A DNA stretch of 14,308 nucleotides from Bacillota bacterium. Its GTDB lineage: Bacteria > Bacillota > Clostridia > UBA1381. A program made the translations under genes and the position numbers. The notes beneath the pieces are model-generated. The model did no database searches, was not told the DNA's origin, and saw nothing but the letters and a program-made list of their open reading frames with translations. The stretch lies in the NCBI GenBank assembly GCA_021203665.1, contig JAJQAT010000240.1, positions 1 to 14,308 of the forward strand, given 5' to 3'. This document shows, in pieces, positions 6,707-14,093 of the stretch (position 1 is its first letter; every line of letters begins with the position of its first letter).

Positions 6707-7237
6707 TTAATTTGCAACCTTTACCATACTGTGTCTTATTACTCTGCCGTCCTTGTATATGTAGCCTTTCATAAGATCCTCAACGACTGTGTTGTCGTCT
6801 ATTGTTTCGTCTTCAACGTGCATAACGGCGTTATGAATATTCGGGTCGAATTGCTCGCCCTCCGCCTTTATTTCCGACACGCCGAGCTTTGTGAGGGTTT
6901 CCTTGAACTGCTTTAAAACCATTTCAACTCCCTCCTTCATCTTCGCTCCGTCCTCGGACTGAACCTCCGTCGCAAGCGCCCTTTCAAGATTGTCGCCTAT
7001 CGGAAGTATGGAGCCTACCGCGTCTATTACCGCGTCGCCGTAGCGCATATCCTTTTCGCGTTGGGAGCGTTTTTGAAAATTATCAAATTCGGCGTACAGC
7101 CTCATGTATTTATCCGTCTGCTCCTTCAGCTTTTCCTCAAGGATTTCCTCGCTCGACCTTTCCTCGGCTTTCTCCTCCGTTTCCGGAGTGTTGTCCTGCT
7201 CTTCCTTTTCATTTATTTCTTCTTTATTCTTCGCCAT
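6707..7237 (-). CDS. grpE: Nucleotide exchange factor GrpE
   Basis: GrpE releases ADP from DnaK and acts as a dimer in the cytoplasm. The protein has an acidic, low-complexity N-terminus (about residues 4-45), a long helix with YAEFDNFQKRSQREK, and the C-terminal beta domain with GYIYKDGRVIRHSMVKV, the family's typical ending. I choose the ATG at 7237 (176 residues) because AAAGGGG at 7251-7245 lies seven bases upstream. An ATG nine codons earlier at 7264 has no ribosome site and would give an atypical basic extension. The gene lies between hrcA and dnaK in the classic hrcA-grpE-dnaK order. Confidence 0.96.
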   Translation of the reverse strand: MAKNKEEINEKEEQDNTPETEEKAEERSSEEILEEKLKEQTDKYMRLYAEFDNFQKRSQREKDMRYGDAVIDAVGSILPIGDNLERALATEVQSEDGAKMKEGVEMVLKQFKETLTKLGVSEIKAEGEQFDPNIHNAVMHVEDETIDDNTVVEDLMKGYIYKDGRVIRHSMVKVAN

Positions 7238-7275
7238 CTTATTGCCCCTTTCCTTTTTTCTCATTTAACATCAAG

Positions 7276-8313
7276 TCACTCGCCATTCATGTAATAGCTC
7301 AAAATTTTATCTATTTCATTTGAAATAAGGTCAAGACTCGCGAAAACCTTGGCGTAATTCATTCGCTTGGGACCGATTACGGCGATTTTACCCGACGCTC
7401 TGTCGCCCAGCGAATAATTCATGCTCACGGTTGAGCAATCCTGCAATATTTCAAAATCATTTTCCTTTCCTATTTTAGCCTCGATGCCGTCGCCGCTTGA
7501 CGATTCAACAAGCTTTCTCAAATTATCCTTATCCTCCAGGAATGAGAAAATCCGCTCCGCCTTTTCAACGTCGCTGTATTCGGGATATTTCAATATCGAC
7601 CTCGCGTTATTGACGTAAATCTCGGTTTCGCTCTCCTCGGTTATCGTGTCATAGACGAAGTGCATAATATCTATAAGCGCCTTGGGGTGAAGTGAAAGCC
7701 TGCGCTCCACCTCTTTTTGAATATCCTGAATTTTTTCAAAGGATATATCGTCCGCCATAAGTCCCGAAAGATTCTTATTGAGAATTTCCGCAAGCCTCGC
7801 GCAGCTTTCCTCGTCGATGTCAATATTCATAACCTGGCTTCTTACGGTTCTCGTCACCACAATCAGCATTACGGTGCGGCTTGCTATCAAAACAAGGTCA
7901 ATCTTCTTGATTTTGCCGTTGCGCTCCTTGGGCGCGGTGACAACCGTTGTGTAATCCGTCAGGCTTGACGCTATCGCTCCGGCGTATCTTATCAGCTTTT
8001 CAAGCTGACTTACCCTGGTTTCAAGCACTCTTTGCAGCTGCGCCACTGCCTCCATTCCGATTTGATAATCCCGCATAAGTGAGTTTACATAAAACCTGTA
8101 TCCCTCGTCCGACGGTACTCGTCCCGCCGATGTATACGGCTGTATAAGGTAGCCCATTTCCTCCAAATCCGCCATTTCGTTTCGTATGGTCGCGCTGGAA
8201 AGTCCCAGATTTTCTTTTTTGGAAATAGCTCTCGAGCCTACCGGCTCGGCTGTGCCTATATATTCATCAATAATCGCCTGAAGGATTTTTCTTTTTCTGT
8301 CGCTTAAATCCAT
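7276..8313 (-). CDS. hrcA: Heat-inducible transcription repressor HrcA
   Basis: HrcA represses class I heat-shock genes by binding CIRCE operators and depends on GroEL for activity, so that unfolded protein relieves repression. The N-terminal winged-helix domain (MDLSDRKRKILQAIIDEY, then GSRAISKK, LSSATIRNEMADLEEMGYL and SAGRVPSDEGYRFYV) matches the family closely. The C-terminal part contains IGPKRMNYAKVFASLDLIS, typical of the GAF-like and dimerisation region. The ATG at 8313 gives 345 residues and has AAAGGA at 8328-8323, nine bases upstream. An ATG at 8331 lacks a ribosome site. A perfect CIRCE element lies just upstream, so the gene represses itself and the grpE-dnaK genes behind it. Confidence 0.97.
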   Translation of the reverse strand: MDLSDRKRKILQAIIDEYIGTAEPVGSRAISKKENLGLSSATIRNEMADLEEMGYLIQPYTSAGRVPSDEGYRFYVNSLMRDYQIGMEAVAQLQRVLETRVSQLEKLIRYAGAIASSLTDYTTVVTAPKERNGKIKKIDLVLIASRTVMLIVVTRTVRSQVMNIDIDEESCARLAEILNKNLSGLMADDISFEKIQDIQKEVERRLSLHPKALIDIMHFVYDTITEESETEIYVNNARSILKYPEYSDVEKAERIFSFLEDKDNLRKLVESSSGDGIEAKIGKENDFEILQDCSTVSMNYSLGDRASGKIAVIGPKRMNYAKVFASLDLISNEIDKILSYYMNGE

Positions 8314-8355
8314 ATACAAGCATCCTTTCATTTATCTATACAAGCATTTTTCTTG

Positions 8356-8382
8356 TTAGCACTCGTACTTATCGAGTGCTAA
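8356..8382. promoter_or_regulatory. CIRCE operator (HrcA binding site)
   Basis: TTAGCACTC at 8356-8364 and GAGTGCTAA at 8374-8382 are separated by nine bases. This is an exact match to the consensus CIRCE inverted repeat TTAGCACTC-N9-GAGTGCTAA. It lies just downstream of the -10 element of the hrcA promoter, where bound HrcA would block transcription. Confidence 0.98.
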
Positions 8383-8389
8383 CAACTAT

Positions 8390-8418
8390 AAGATACCACT
8401 ATTATACCCCATTGTCAA
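8390..8418 (-). promoter_or_regulatory. Sigma-A promoter of hrcA-grpE-dnaK
   Basis: On the minus strand a perfect TTGACA (8418-8413) and TATCTT (8395-8390) are spaced by 17 bases. CIRCE begins seven bases after the -10 element, so the transcription start should fall in or at the edge of the operator. Another TATAAT-like string at 8406-8401 is only six bases from the -35 and is not the matching -10. No terminator separates it from hemW, so some hemW transcripts may also reach hrcA. Confidence 0.85.
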
Positions 8419-8453
8419 GTATTTCATTTAAGTTTTCACAATTTATTAACAAT

Positions 8454-9551
8454 TTACACAAATTCGCATAAAACTGAGTTGGAAACATCTATCCCTCTCG
8501 GGGTGAGGCTGTAGCTTTCGCCGTCGTATTTCATCAGCTTCAGATTGATGAATTTTTCAAGCTCCGCGCCGAACACCTCGCTTATATTTCTGCCGAAACG
8601 GCGGTAAAATTCCTTTTCGCTCACGCCCCGTATCATGCGCAGTCCGGTAATCATAAATTCGGATATTTTATCACTTTTTGAAAGCTTCGTGACCTCCCTC
8701 GGCGCGCCGTTTATATACGCTTCCAAGTCGGACGTGTTAAAATATCTCACATCGCCCGTATACGAATGCGCCGCCGCTCCGAGACCGATATATTCCCCGC
8801 CCGTCCAGTATTTTACATTATGGCGGCACTCCATGCCATCGCGGGCAAAATTGGATATTTCATATTGCTCAAACCCGTTTTCACGCAAAAAATCCGCCGT
8901 GTACTTATACATTTCCCTGTCGGTGTCCTCATCGGGCAAAATCAAATTCCCGCGCGAATATTCCCTTTCAAGCGGAGTTCCGTCCTCAATTATGAGGCTG
9001 TACGCCGATATATGCGTAACCGGCAGTGAAGCCGCAATGTCAAGCGTATTTTTAAGGCTTTGCATACTCTGACAGGGCAGCGCGGTCATCAGGTCGATAT
9101 TTATATTTGAAAATCCCGCTTCCTTGATATGACAAATTGTATTATATGCCGTTTTGGCGTCGTGTATTCTGCCTATTTTCCTTAATTCGCCGTCGTTGAA
9201 GGACTGTACGCCCACGCTTATGCGGTTCACGCCGCCGCTGAGCATAGCCCTTAGCTTGTCATCGTCAAGCGTGCCGGGATTTGCCTCAAACGTAAACTCG
9301 CAGTCGGGCGACATATTAAACGTATTCGTACAAATACGCGTTATTTTGCCTATTTGCGCCGCCGACAGCAGCGACGGAGTACCCCCTCCGACAAATATGC
9401 TGTCAACCGTCTCTCCTCTGTACTCCTCCGCCTCCGCGGCAAGCGCGGCGATATATTTATCCGCAAGATGCTCCATGCCCGAATACGACACAAAGTCGCA
9501 ATAGGCGCACTTGCGCTTGCAAAACGGTATGTGAATATAAAGTCCTTTCAT
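8454..9551 (-). CDS. hemW: Radical SAM heme chaperone HemW
   Basis: A 365-residue radical SAM protein of the HemN/HemW family. The N-terminal CKRKCAYC gives the CxxxCxxC motif (Cys11, Cys15, Cys18) for the [4Fe-4S] cluster. GGGTPS at 55-60 fits the SAM-binding GGE-like loop, and the C-terminal HemW domain is present. HNVKYW at 244-249 matches the HNxxYW heme-binding motif that marks HemW, and the start immediately before the cluster motif lacks the N-terminal extension of true coproporphyrinogen dehydrogenase HemN. HemW is thought to bind heme and pass it to respiratory proteins. GGAGG lies just before the ATG. The position next to hrcA is the common Firmicutes order. A terminator hairpin ends only about 15 bases before the start codon. 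Confidence 0.93.
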   Translation of the reverse strand: MKGLYIHIPFCKRKCAYCDFVSYSGMEHLADKYIAALAAEAEEYRGETVDSIFVGGGTPSLLSAAQIGKITRICTNTFNMSPDCEFTFEANPGTLDDDKLRAMLSGGVNRISVGVQSFNDGELRKIGRIHDAKTAYNTICHIKEAGFSNINIDLMTALPCQSMQSLKNTLDIAASLPVTHISAYSLIIEDGTPLEREYSRGNLILPDEDTDREMYKYTADFLRENGFEQYEISNFARDGMECRHNVKYWTGGEYIGLGAAAHSYTGDVRYFNTSDLEAYINGAPREVTKLSKSDKISEFMITGLRMIRGVSEKEFYRRFGRNISEVFGAELEKFINLKLMKYDGESYSLTPRGIDVSNSVLCEFV

Positions 9552-9566
9552 AGCTTCCTCCGCATT

Positions 9567-9590
9567 AAAAAAGGGACTTTAAGTCCCTTT
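9567..9590 (-). terminator. Intrinsic terminator after efp operon, abutting hemW
   Basis: On the minus strand the palindrome AAAGGGACTT/AAGTCCCTTT (9590-9570) folds into a GC-centred hairpin followed by a run of six T (9572-9567). It is a normal intrinsic terminator for the zinc-ribbon gene, but it ends about 15 bases from the hemW start, and its end is practically the hemW ribosome-site region. Confidence 0.75.
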
Positions 9591-9592
9591 CC

Positions 9593-9621
9593 GACCTGTT
9601 ACAGTGAACTGTTACACGGTC
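9593..9621 (-). other. Imperfect hairpin before the terminator
   Basis: GACC at 9593-9596 pairs with GGTC at 9618-9621. Inside, TGT/ACA and ACAG/CTGT pairs close a TTCA loop, with a bulge and one mismatch. The same sequence can be read as an eight-base direct repeat TGTAACAG separated by five bases on the minus strand. It lies between the stop codon of the acidic zinc-ribbon gene and its terminator. It may only stabilise the transcript end; no known binding site is recognised. Confidence 0.4.
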
Positions 9622-9628
9622 TGTTTAT

Positions 9629-10099
9629 TTATTCGTGGTCATGTCCGCAATCGTCATCGTCGCAGTCGCAGTCAAACTCAAGCTCGATTTCCTCGTGACA
9701 ATTCGGGCATACAATGGCGTTATCATCGTCTATCATATCAAAATCAATCATAACATCCTCGCCGCAGTTGGGACACTGGATTTCAAAATAATCGTCGCCG
9801 TCGCCGTAATCGTCGTCCTCATAATCATCGAAGAAATCATCGTCATCGTCGTCATAATCATCCTCGTAATCATCGTCGCCGTACAAATCGTCGGCAATGC
9901 TGTACACGCATTCGTCAAGCTCTTCAACAACTTCGTCAATATCGCCGACACTTTCGGTTAAATCCTCAATAGCCTCTGCCATTTCGGACATAACATCAAG
10001 CAGCTTTATGATAAGCTTGCCCTCGTCGCTCTTCGGACTTATATCAAGTCCGTCGGCGTAGCCCTTAAGATATGAAACCTTCTTAATTAAATCTTCCAT
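9629..10099 (-). CDS. Acidic zinc-ribbon protein (CD1247 N-terminal domain-like)
   Basis: A 156-residue protein of unknown function. Residues 1-70 are predicted helical and begin MEDLIKKVSYLKGYADGL, which I recognise as the start of a small Clostridia family often named after C. difficile CD1247. Residues 74-104 are almost all Asp, Glu and Tyr. A zinc ribbon follows with CPNCGE (Cys109, Cys112) and CPNCHEE (Cys131, Cys134). The tail carries three more Cys and two His (Cys144, Cys146, Cys151, His153, His155) and may hold further metal. No signal peptide or membrane segment is seen. It follows efp by 28 bases and shares its promoter, suggesting a role linked to translation, but that is only inference from position. 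Confidence 0.82.
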   Translation of the reverse strand: MEDLIKKVSYLKGYADGLDISPKSDEGKLIIKLLDVMSEMAEAIEDLTESVGDIDEVVEELDECVYSIADDLYGDDDYEDDYDDDDDDFFDDYEDDDYGDGDDYFEIQCPNCGEDVMIDFDMIDDDNAIVCPNCHEEIELEFDCDCDDDDCGHDHE

Positions 10100-10127
10100 A
10101 ATTCCGCCCTTTCTGTAGGTCGATTGC

Positions 10128-10688
10128 TTATTTTACTCTTTCCATATATTCGCCTGTTCTTGTGTCAACTCTGATTACCTCGTTGACATCGACAAACAGC
10201 GGAACCTGGATTGTCGCACCTGTTTCAAGCGTGGCGGGCTTGGTCGCGTTGGTTGATGTGTTGCCCGCGAAGCCCGGCTCTGTTTCAGTGATTTCAAGTT
10301 CGACAAACGTCGGAGGCTCAACGCCGAACACACTGCCCTTGTATGACATTACCTTACATACGTCGTTTTCCTTTACAAACTTCATCTGCTCTTCTATTTC
10401 AGACTTTGCGATGTCAAGCATATCAAAGGTTTCGTTATCCATGAAATGATAGAAATCATCGTCACCGTATGAGTATGCCATATCCTTTCTGTCTATATGA
10501 GCCTCTTCAAATTTCTCGGTCGGTCTGAAGGTTTTTTCAACCACGCCGCCGCTGATTATGTTCTTTAGCTTTGTTCTTACAAACGCCGCGCCCTTGCCCG
10601 GCTTAACGTGCTGAAATTCCACAATCTGGTACACGTTGCCCTCATGCTCAAAGGTTCTTCCGTTTCTAAATTCACCGGCTGTAATCAT
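10128..10688 (-). CDS. efp: Translation elongation factor P
   Basis: EF-P enters the ribosomal E site and relieves stalling at consecutive prolines. The 186 residues are normal length and contain the KOW-like N-domain, with VKPGKGAAFVRTKLKN at 28-43, the two OB domains, the EF-P signature region KPATLETGATIQVPLFV and the ending RTGEYMERVK. Lys32 sits at the tip of the PGKG loop, the position modified in many bacteria (beta-lysylated in E. coli, 5-aminopentanolylated in Bacillus subtilis). No modification gene is in the window. AGGAGG lies eight bases before the ATG, and a promoter is found about 45 bases upstream of it. The acidic zinc-ribbon gene follows in the same unit. Confidence 0.97.
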   Translation of the reverse strand: MITAGEFRNGRTFEHEGNVYQIVEFQHVKPGKGAAFVRTKLKNIISGGVVEKTFRPTEKFEEAHIDRKDMAYSYGDDDFYHFMDNETFDMLDIAKSEIEEQMKFVKENDVCKVMSYKGSVFGVEPPTFVELEITETEPGFAGNTSTNATKPATLETGATIQVPLFVDVNEVIRVDTRTGEYMERVK

Positions 10689-10730
10689 AAATTAATCCTC
10701 CTGAATCTTTTGTGATTTATTTCAAAATAT

Positions 10731-10759
10731 ATTCTAATATATTTTCTCAAAAAAATCAA
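10731..10759 (-). promoter_or_regulatory. Sigma-A promoter of efp
   Basis: On the minus strand TTGATT (10759-10754) and TAGAAT (10736-10731) are spaced by 17 bases in an A/T-rich region. The expected transcription start gives a 5' leader of about 35 bases before efp. The upstream unit is closed off by a strong terminator, so this is probably the main promoter for efp and the following gene. Confidence 0.7.
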
Positions 10760-10801
10760 CGTATTAACCAAAAAAACTGTAATTATTTTTTTGACGGCGC
10801 G

Positions 10802-10846
10802 AAAAAAAGCGCTCCCCGATGTGTTTTTTACATCACGGAACGCTTT
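10802..10846 (-). terminator. Strong intrinsic terminator of the symporter/CoA-ligase unit
   Basis: On the minus strand a 17-base arm at 10846-10830 pairs with an arm at 10822-10806 (one G-G mismatch, two G-U pairs) around a seven-base A-rich loop. The stem begins AAAGCG and ends CGCTTT, then the T-run continues to seven. It lies directly behind the acyl-CoA synthetase stop codon. Confidence 0.88.
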
Positions 10847-10850
10847 AATT

Positions 10851-12485
10851 TTAGTTTTTAATCTGCTTCACGACAACGCTTTCGCCGCAGTAGATTTCTC
10901 TCAGCTTCGGCTTTTCAATTTTGCCGGTGGGATTTCTCGGCACGTCGGCAAATATAATCTTATGCGGTCTTTTATATCTCGGCAGACCCTTGCAAAAATC
11001 GTTTATTTCCTCCTCGGTGCAGGTAAATCCCTCCTTGATTTCGATAATCGCCGCCGCGATTTCGCCCAGTCTGACGTCCGGAAGTCCTATTACCGCGACA
11101 TCCTTTACCGCGTCATGCTTTCTCAAAAAGTCCTCTATCTGCACAGGGTACAAATTCTCGCCGCCGGATATGATTACATCCTTAGCGCGGTCTACAAGGT
11201 ATATAAATCCGTCCTCGTCCTCCTGCGCGACGTCTCCGGTAAGCAGCCAGCCGTCTTTAAGCACCTCCTCGGTGGATTTCGGGTCGTTGTAGTAGCAAAG
11301 CATAACTCCGGGACCCTTTACGCAAAGCTCGCCGACCTCGCCGCGCTTTACCGTGTTTCCGTCCTTATCGATTATCTTCGCTTCCCAGCCGTAGCCCGGT
11401 ATACCGATTGCGCCGACCTTATGTATATTCTCCACACCCAGATGCACGCATCCGGGACCTATTGACTCGCTCAAGCCGTAATTTGTGTCATAAGCGTGAT
11501 TCGGGAAATATTTTTTCCAACGCTTTATAAGGCTCGGCGGCACCGGCTGCGCGCCTATGTGCATAAGGCGCCACTGATCGAGCTTGTACTTGTCAAGCTC
11601 TATATCGCCGCGCTCAATCGCGTCGAGTATATCCTGAGCCCACGGCACAAGCAGCCACACTATCGTGCATTCCTCCTCGGATACCGCCTGCAAAATCCAC
11701 TCCGGCTTTATACCCTTTAAAAGCACCGCCTTTCCGCCCGAAATAAGACTGCCGAACCAGTGCATTTTCGCGCCGGTGTGATAGAGCGGCGGTATGCACA
11801 AAAACACATCGTCATGGGTTTGTCCGTGGTGGTTCTGCTCAACCTTAGCGGAATGAACAAGGCTTCTGTGCGCGTGAAGTATCGCCTTGGGGAAGCCCGT
11901 TGTTCCCGACGAAAAATATATCGCCGCGTAATCATCGTCGGTTATGTCCATATCAGGCTTAATGGAGCGCATAAATTTCACAAGATAATCATAGCTTTCC
12001 GCAAAGGTGGGACATTCCGCTCCGACGTAAAACGATTGCTTTACGCCCGGTATTCTGTCGCATATCTCCTCAACTCTGCCTATAAATTCGGGTCCGAACA
12101 CAAGCACGTCCGCCTCGGAAAGCTCAAGACAGTACTTGATTTCCTCCGCGGTATAGCGGTAATTCAAAGGCACCGCGACCGCTCCCGCCTTTAAGGCTCC
12201 GAAGTATATCGGCAGCCATTCGAGGCAGTTCATGAGGAGTATGGCGACCTTATCGCCCTTTTTAATTCCCCGGCTCAAAAGCAAATTCGCGAATCTGTTC
12301 GCTCTCTTGTCAAACTCGCGCCATGTTATTTCCGTGCGTCCCGCCTCCATGGGGTTCGCCTCGATAAGCGCGTATTCTCTCCACGTAACCTTAGCATGCT
12401 CCATCGCCTTGGGATTTATTTCAACAAGACTGATTTCATCTCCGTACATTTGCGCGTTTCTTTCCAGTAGTTCAGTAATCGGCAT
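10851..12485 (-). CDS. AMP-forming acyl-CoA synthetase (fatty-acid/carboxylate CoA ligase)
   Basis: An ANL-superfamily enzyme that activates a carboxylate with ATP and joins it to CoA. The 544 residues carry the standard motifs: P-loop YFSSGTTGFPK at 190-200, NYGLSES at 335-341, GWLLTGD at 412-418, DRAKDVIISGGENLYP at 432-447 and PTGKIEKP at 519-526 with the adenylation lysine Lys522. Near the N-terminus a TWRE motif occurs twice (VTWREY at 33-38 and ITWREF at 53-58), so the region is about 20 residues longer than in most relatives. Subgroup and substrate cannot be set from sequence alone; medium- to long-chain or aromatic acids are possible. It follows the symporter gene by 24 bases with two overlapping AGGAG sites upstream, so it is co-transcribed with it. 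The pair probably imports and activates one carboxylate. Confidence 0.93.
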   Translation of the reverse strand: MPITELLERNAQMYGDEISLVEINPKAMEHAKVTWREYALIEANPMEAGRTEITWREFDKRANRFANLLLSRGIKKGDKVAILLMNCLEWLPIYFGALKAGAVAVPLNYRYTAEEIKYCLELSEADVLVFGPEFIGRVEEICDRIPGVKQSFYVGAECPTFAESYDYLVKFMRSIKPDMDITDDDYAAIYFSSGTTGFPKAILHAHRSLVHSAKVEQNHHGQTHDDVFLCIPPLYHTGAKMHWFGSLISGGKAVLLKGIKPEWILQAVSEEECTIVWLLVPWAQDILDAIERGDIELDKYKLDQWRLMHIGAQPVPPSLIKRWKKYFPNHAYDTNYGLSESIGPGCVHLGVENIHKVGAIGIPGYGWEAKIIDKDGNTVKRGEVGELCVKGPGVMLCYYNDPKSTEEVLKDGWLLTGDVAQEDEDGFIYLVDRAKDVIISGGENLYPVQIEDFLRKHDAVKDVAVIGLPDVRLGEIAAAIIEIKEGFTCTEEEINDFCKGLPRYKRPHKIIFADVPRNPTGKIEKPKLREIYCGESVVVKQIKN

Positions 12486-12489
12486 TTTA

Positions 12490-12509
12490 AATTATCTCCT
12501 ATCTCCTAT
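12490..12509 (-). promoter_or_regulatory. Tandem ribosome binding sites before the CoA-ligase gene
   Basis: The minus-strand spacer between the symporter stop and the ligase ATG contains AGGAGATAGGAGATA, two identical AGGAGAT copies in a row. The downstream copy is about ten bases from the ATG and is the functional one by spacing; the upstream copy may act as a standby site. A similar ATAGGAGATAA precedes the gene at the left edge. Confidence 0.5.
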
Positions 12510-14093
12510 TTAGTCTTCCTCCGGCGTTACCGCAAAAACACCTTCAAGGAATTTATAATCATATTTTCTTGTAAAGCTTGACACAATCGGCACTGTAATC
12601 AGCGAAACAGCCATAGCCGCAACGCCCATCTCGGGTGCCTTTGTGGCAGCCGTCTGGAACGCAAGGTAAAGCGTTTCACTGCTGCCGGCATTAATCGCCG
12701 TAAGCACTATTGTGGAAATTGCTATAGTCGCAAAGCCGAGTATCATGCCTGTCCACGCGCCCGCCTTTGTTGTTTTCTTCGAGTAAATTCCCCAAATATA
12801 GGGACCTATGAAGCAGCCGGAAACAATGCCCCAGCTGAATGACATTATATTAACTATAATCGTGATGTTTCTCGTCGCGAATATGTACGAAAGCGCAACA
12901 AACAGCAGGCAAAGCACTCTTGTGAGTATCATCTGATTTTTTCCGCTGTAATTCTTCTTAACCGCCGGTATGAAGTCAACGGATATAGCCGACGACGACG
13001 AAAGCACTATCGATGAAAGCGTTGACATCGATGCCGACAGAAGAAGTATAAGTATTATCGCGAGAATTATTGTTGTGAGAATATTTGTATCGCCCAAGGC
13101 GGTCAAGAGCGTGTTCGGGATAACCGAGTCAACGCCGCCCTCGGGGAGCTGATTGTTAAGGATAAGTCTTGAAAGCGAGCCTACGAAGTACGCGCCCGCG
13201 CCTATAATCAGCGCGAAAGCCGCGGAAATGACAGTCGCCTTTTTTATGGACCTTGTATCCTTTATGGCGTAATATTTGCTGACCATTTGAGGAAGTCCCC
13301 ATGTGCCGAAGCTTGTAAGCAGGATATTTACGCAAAGGAATTTCCAGCTGCTGCCGCCCCATATGCTCGTAAGCTGAGCGCCGGTAATTCCGTCGCCGTT
13401 ATCCGCGACACCCTTTAGATTGTTGAAAAATTCTCCGAAGCCTCCCACGGCGGGATTTCTCACAATGGCTATAACCATGGCGAACACTCCGACTATCATT
13501 ATTATACCCTGTACAAAGTCGGTATACGCCGTAGCGACATATCCGCCAAGCACCAAATAAACCGCCGTAAGCACGGCAATGACAAGCATCCAGGTATTAA
13601 CCGATACCGTCGGGAAAATTGTTGTGAACATAGAACCCAAGCCCTTATACACAGCCGCGCTGTAGGGCACAAGAAATACAAAAATTATTATCGAGGCAAA
13701 CAATTTCATTTTTGTCGAATCAAAACGTCCCTCGAAAAATTCGGGCATTGTTTTCGCGCTCAAGGTATGGGTCATCGTTCGCGTGCGCCTTGCGAGCAGC
13801 TTCCACGCGAGCAAGCAGCCGAACACGGCGTTTCCGACGCCTATCCAAATGCTTCCCAAGCCTATATTCCAGCCATGCTGTCCCGCATAGCCGACAAAAA
13901 TAACCGCCGAAAAATACGATGTACCGTAAGCGAAGGCGCTTACCCACGCGCCTATTTTTCTGCTTCCGAGCAGAAAGCCGTCCATCGTTTTTGTTTTTTT
14001 CGCGCTTAATATGCCTATCGTTACCATAATCGCGGCAAAGATTACAAGCGCGATAATCGTAACAATTTGCGTTTGCTGTAAATTTTGTTCCAT
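12510..14093 (-). CDS. Sodium:solute symporter family (SSF) transporter
   Basis: A 527-residue integral membrane protein of the SSF family, which couples solute uptake to sodium. It has about thirteen hydrophobic segments. Family marks are the first helix at about 10-31, GSRKIGAWVSAFAYGTSYFSAV near 43-64, a segment with LVLGGYVATAYTDFVQGIIMIVG (the SSF GG...TD..Q pattern), TSFGTWGLPQMVSKYYAIKD, and the serine-rich helix LLSASMSTLSSIVLSSSSAISVDF that usually contributes to the second sodium site. The ATG has an AGGAAGGA ribosome site upstream. The following acyl-CoA synthetase gene suggests a monocarboxylate or fatty-acid substrate, as with acetate permease beside Acs in E. coli, but homologues carry sugars, proline, pantothenate and others, so the substrate is open. 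Confidence 0.93.
   Translation of the reverse strand: MEQNLQQTQIVTIIALVIFAAIMVTIGILSAKKTKTMDGFLLGSRKIGAWVSAFAYGTSYFSAVIFVGYAGQHGWNIGLGSIWIGVGNAVFGCLLAWKLLARRTRTMTHTLSAKTMPEFFEGRFDSTKMKLFASIIIFVFLVPYSAAVYKGLGSMFTTIFPTVSVNTWMLVIAVLTAVYLVLGGYVATAYTDFVQGIIMIVGVFAMVIAIVRNPAVGGFGEFFNNLKGVADNGDGITGAQLTSIWGGSSWKFLCVNILLTSFGTWGLPQMVSKYYAIKDTRSIKKATVISAAFALIIGAGAYFVGSLSRLILNNQLPEGGVDSVIPNTLLTALGDTNILTTIILAIILILLLSASMSTLSSIVLSSSSAISVDFIPAVKKNYSGKNQMILTRVLCLLFVALSYIFATRNITIIVNIMSFSWGIVSGCFIGPYIWGIYSKKTTKAGAWTGMILGFATIAISTIVLTAINAGSSETLYLAFQTAATKAPEMGVAAMAVSLITVPIVSSFTRKYDYKFLEGVFAVTPEED

Noticed and set aside
7238..7264. Upstream ATG for grpE
   Set aside because: It lacks a ribosome site; the ATG at 7237 has AAAGGGG at good spacing.
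8314..8331. Upstream ATG for hrcA
   Set aside because: No ribosome site precedes it, and it would overlap the ribosome site of the start at 8313, which matches the family N-terminus.
8401..8406. TATAAT as the -10 of the hrcA promoter
   Set aside because: It is only six bases from the TTGACA; TATCTT at 17 bases fits better.
9780..9900. Short tandem DNA repeat of GAT/GAC units
   Set aside because: The irregular units are explained by the encoded Asp/Glu/Tyr tract, not a DNA-level repeat array.
9635..9961. Very hydrophobic plus-strand open frame that looks like a membrane protein
   Set aside because: It is the complement of the Asp-rich tract of the zinc-ribbon gene; GAC/GAT codons read backwards give Val and Ile.
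10791..11465. 224-residue open frame on the plus strand
   Set aside because: It runs through a terminator and then opposite the acyl-CoA synthetase gene; no recognisable domain or start signals.
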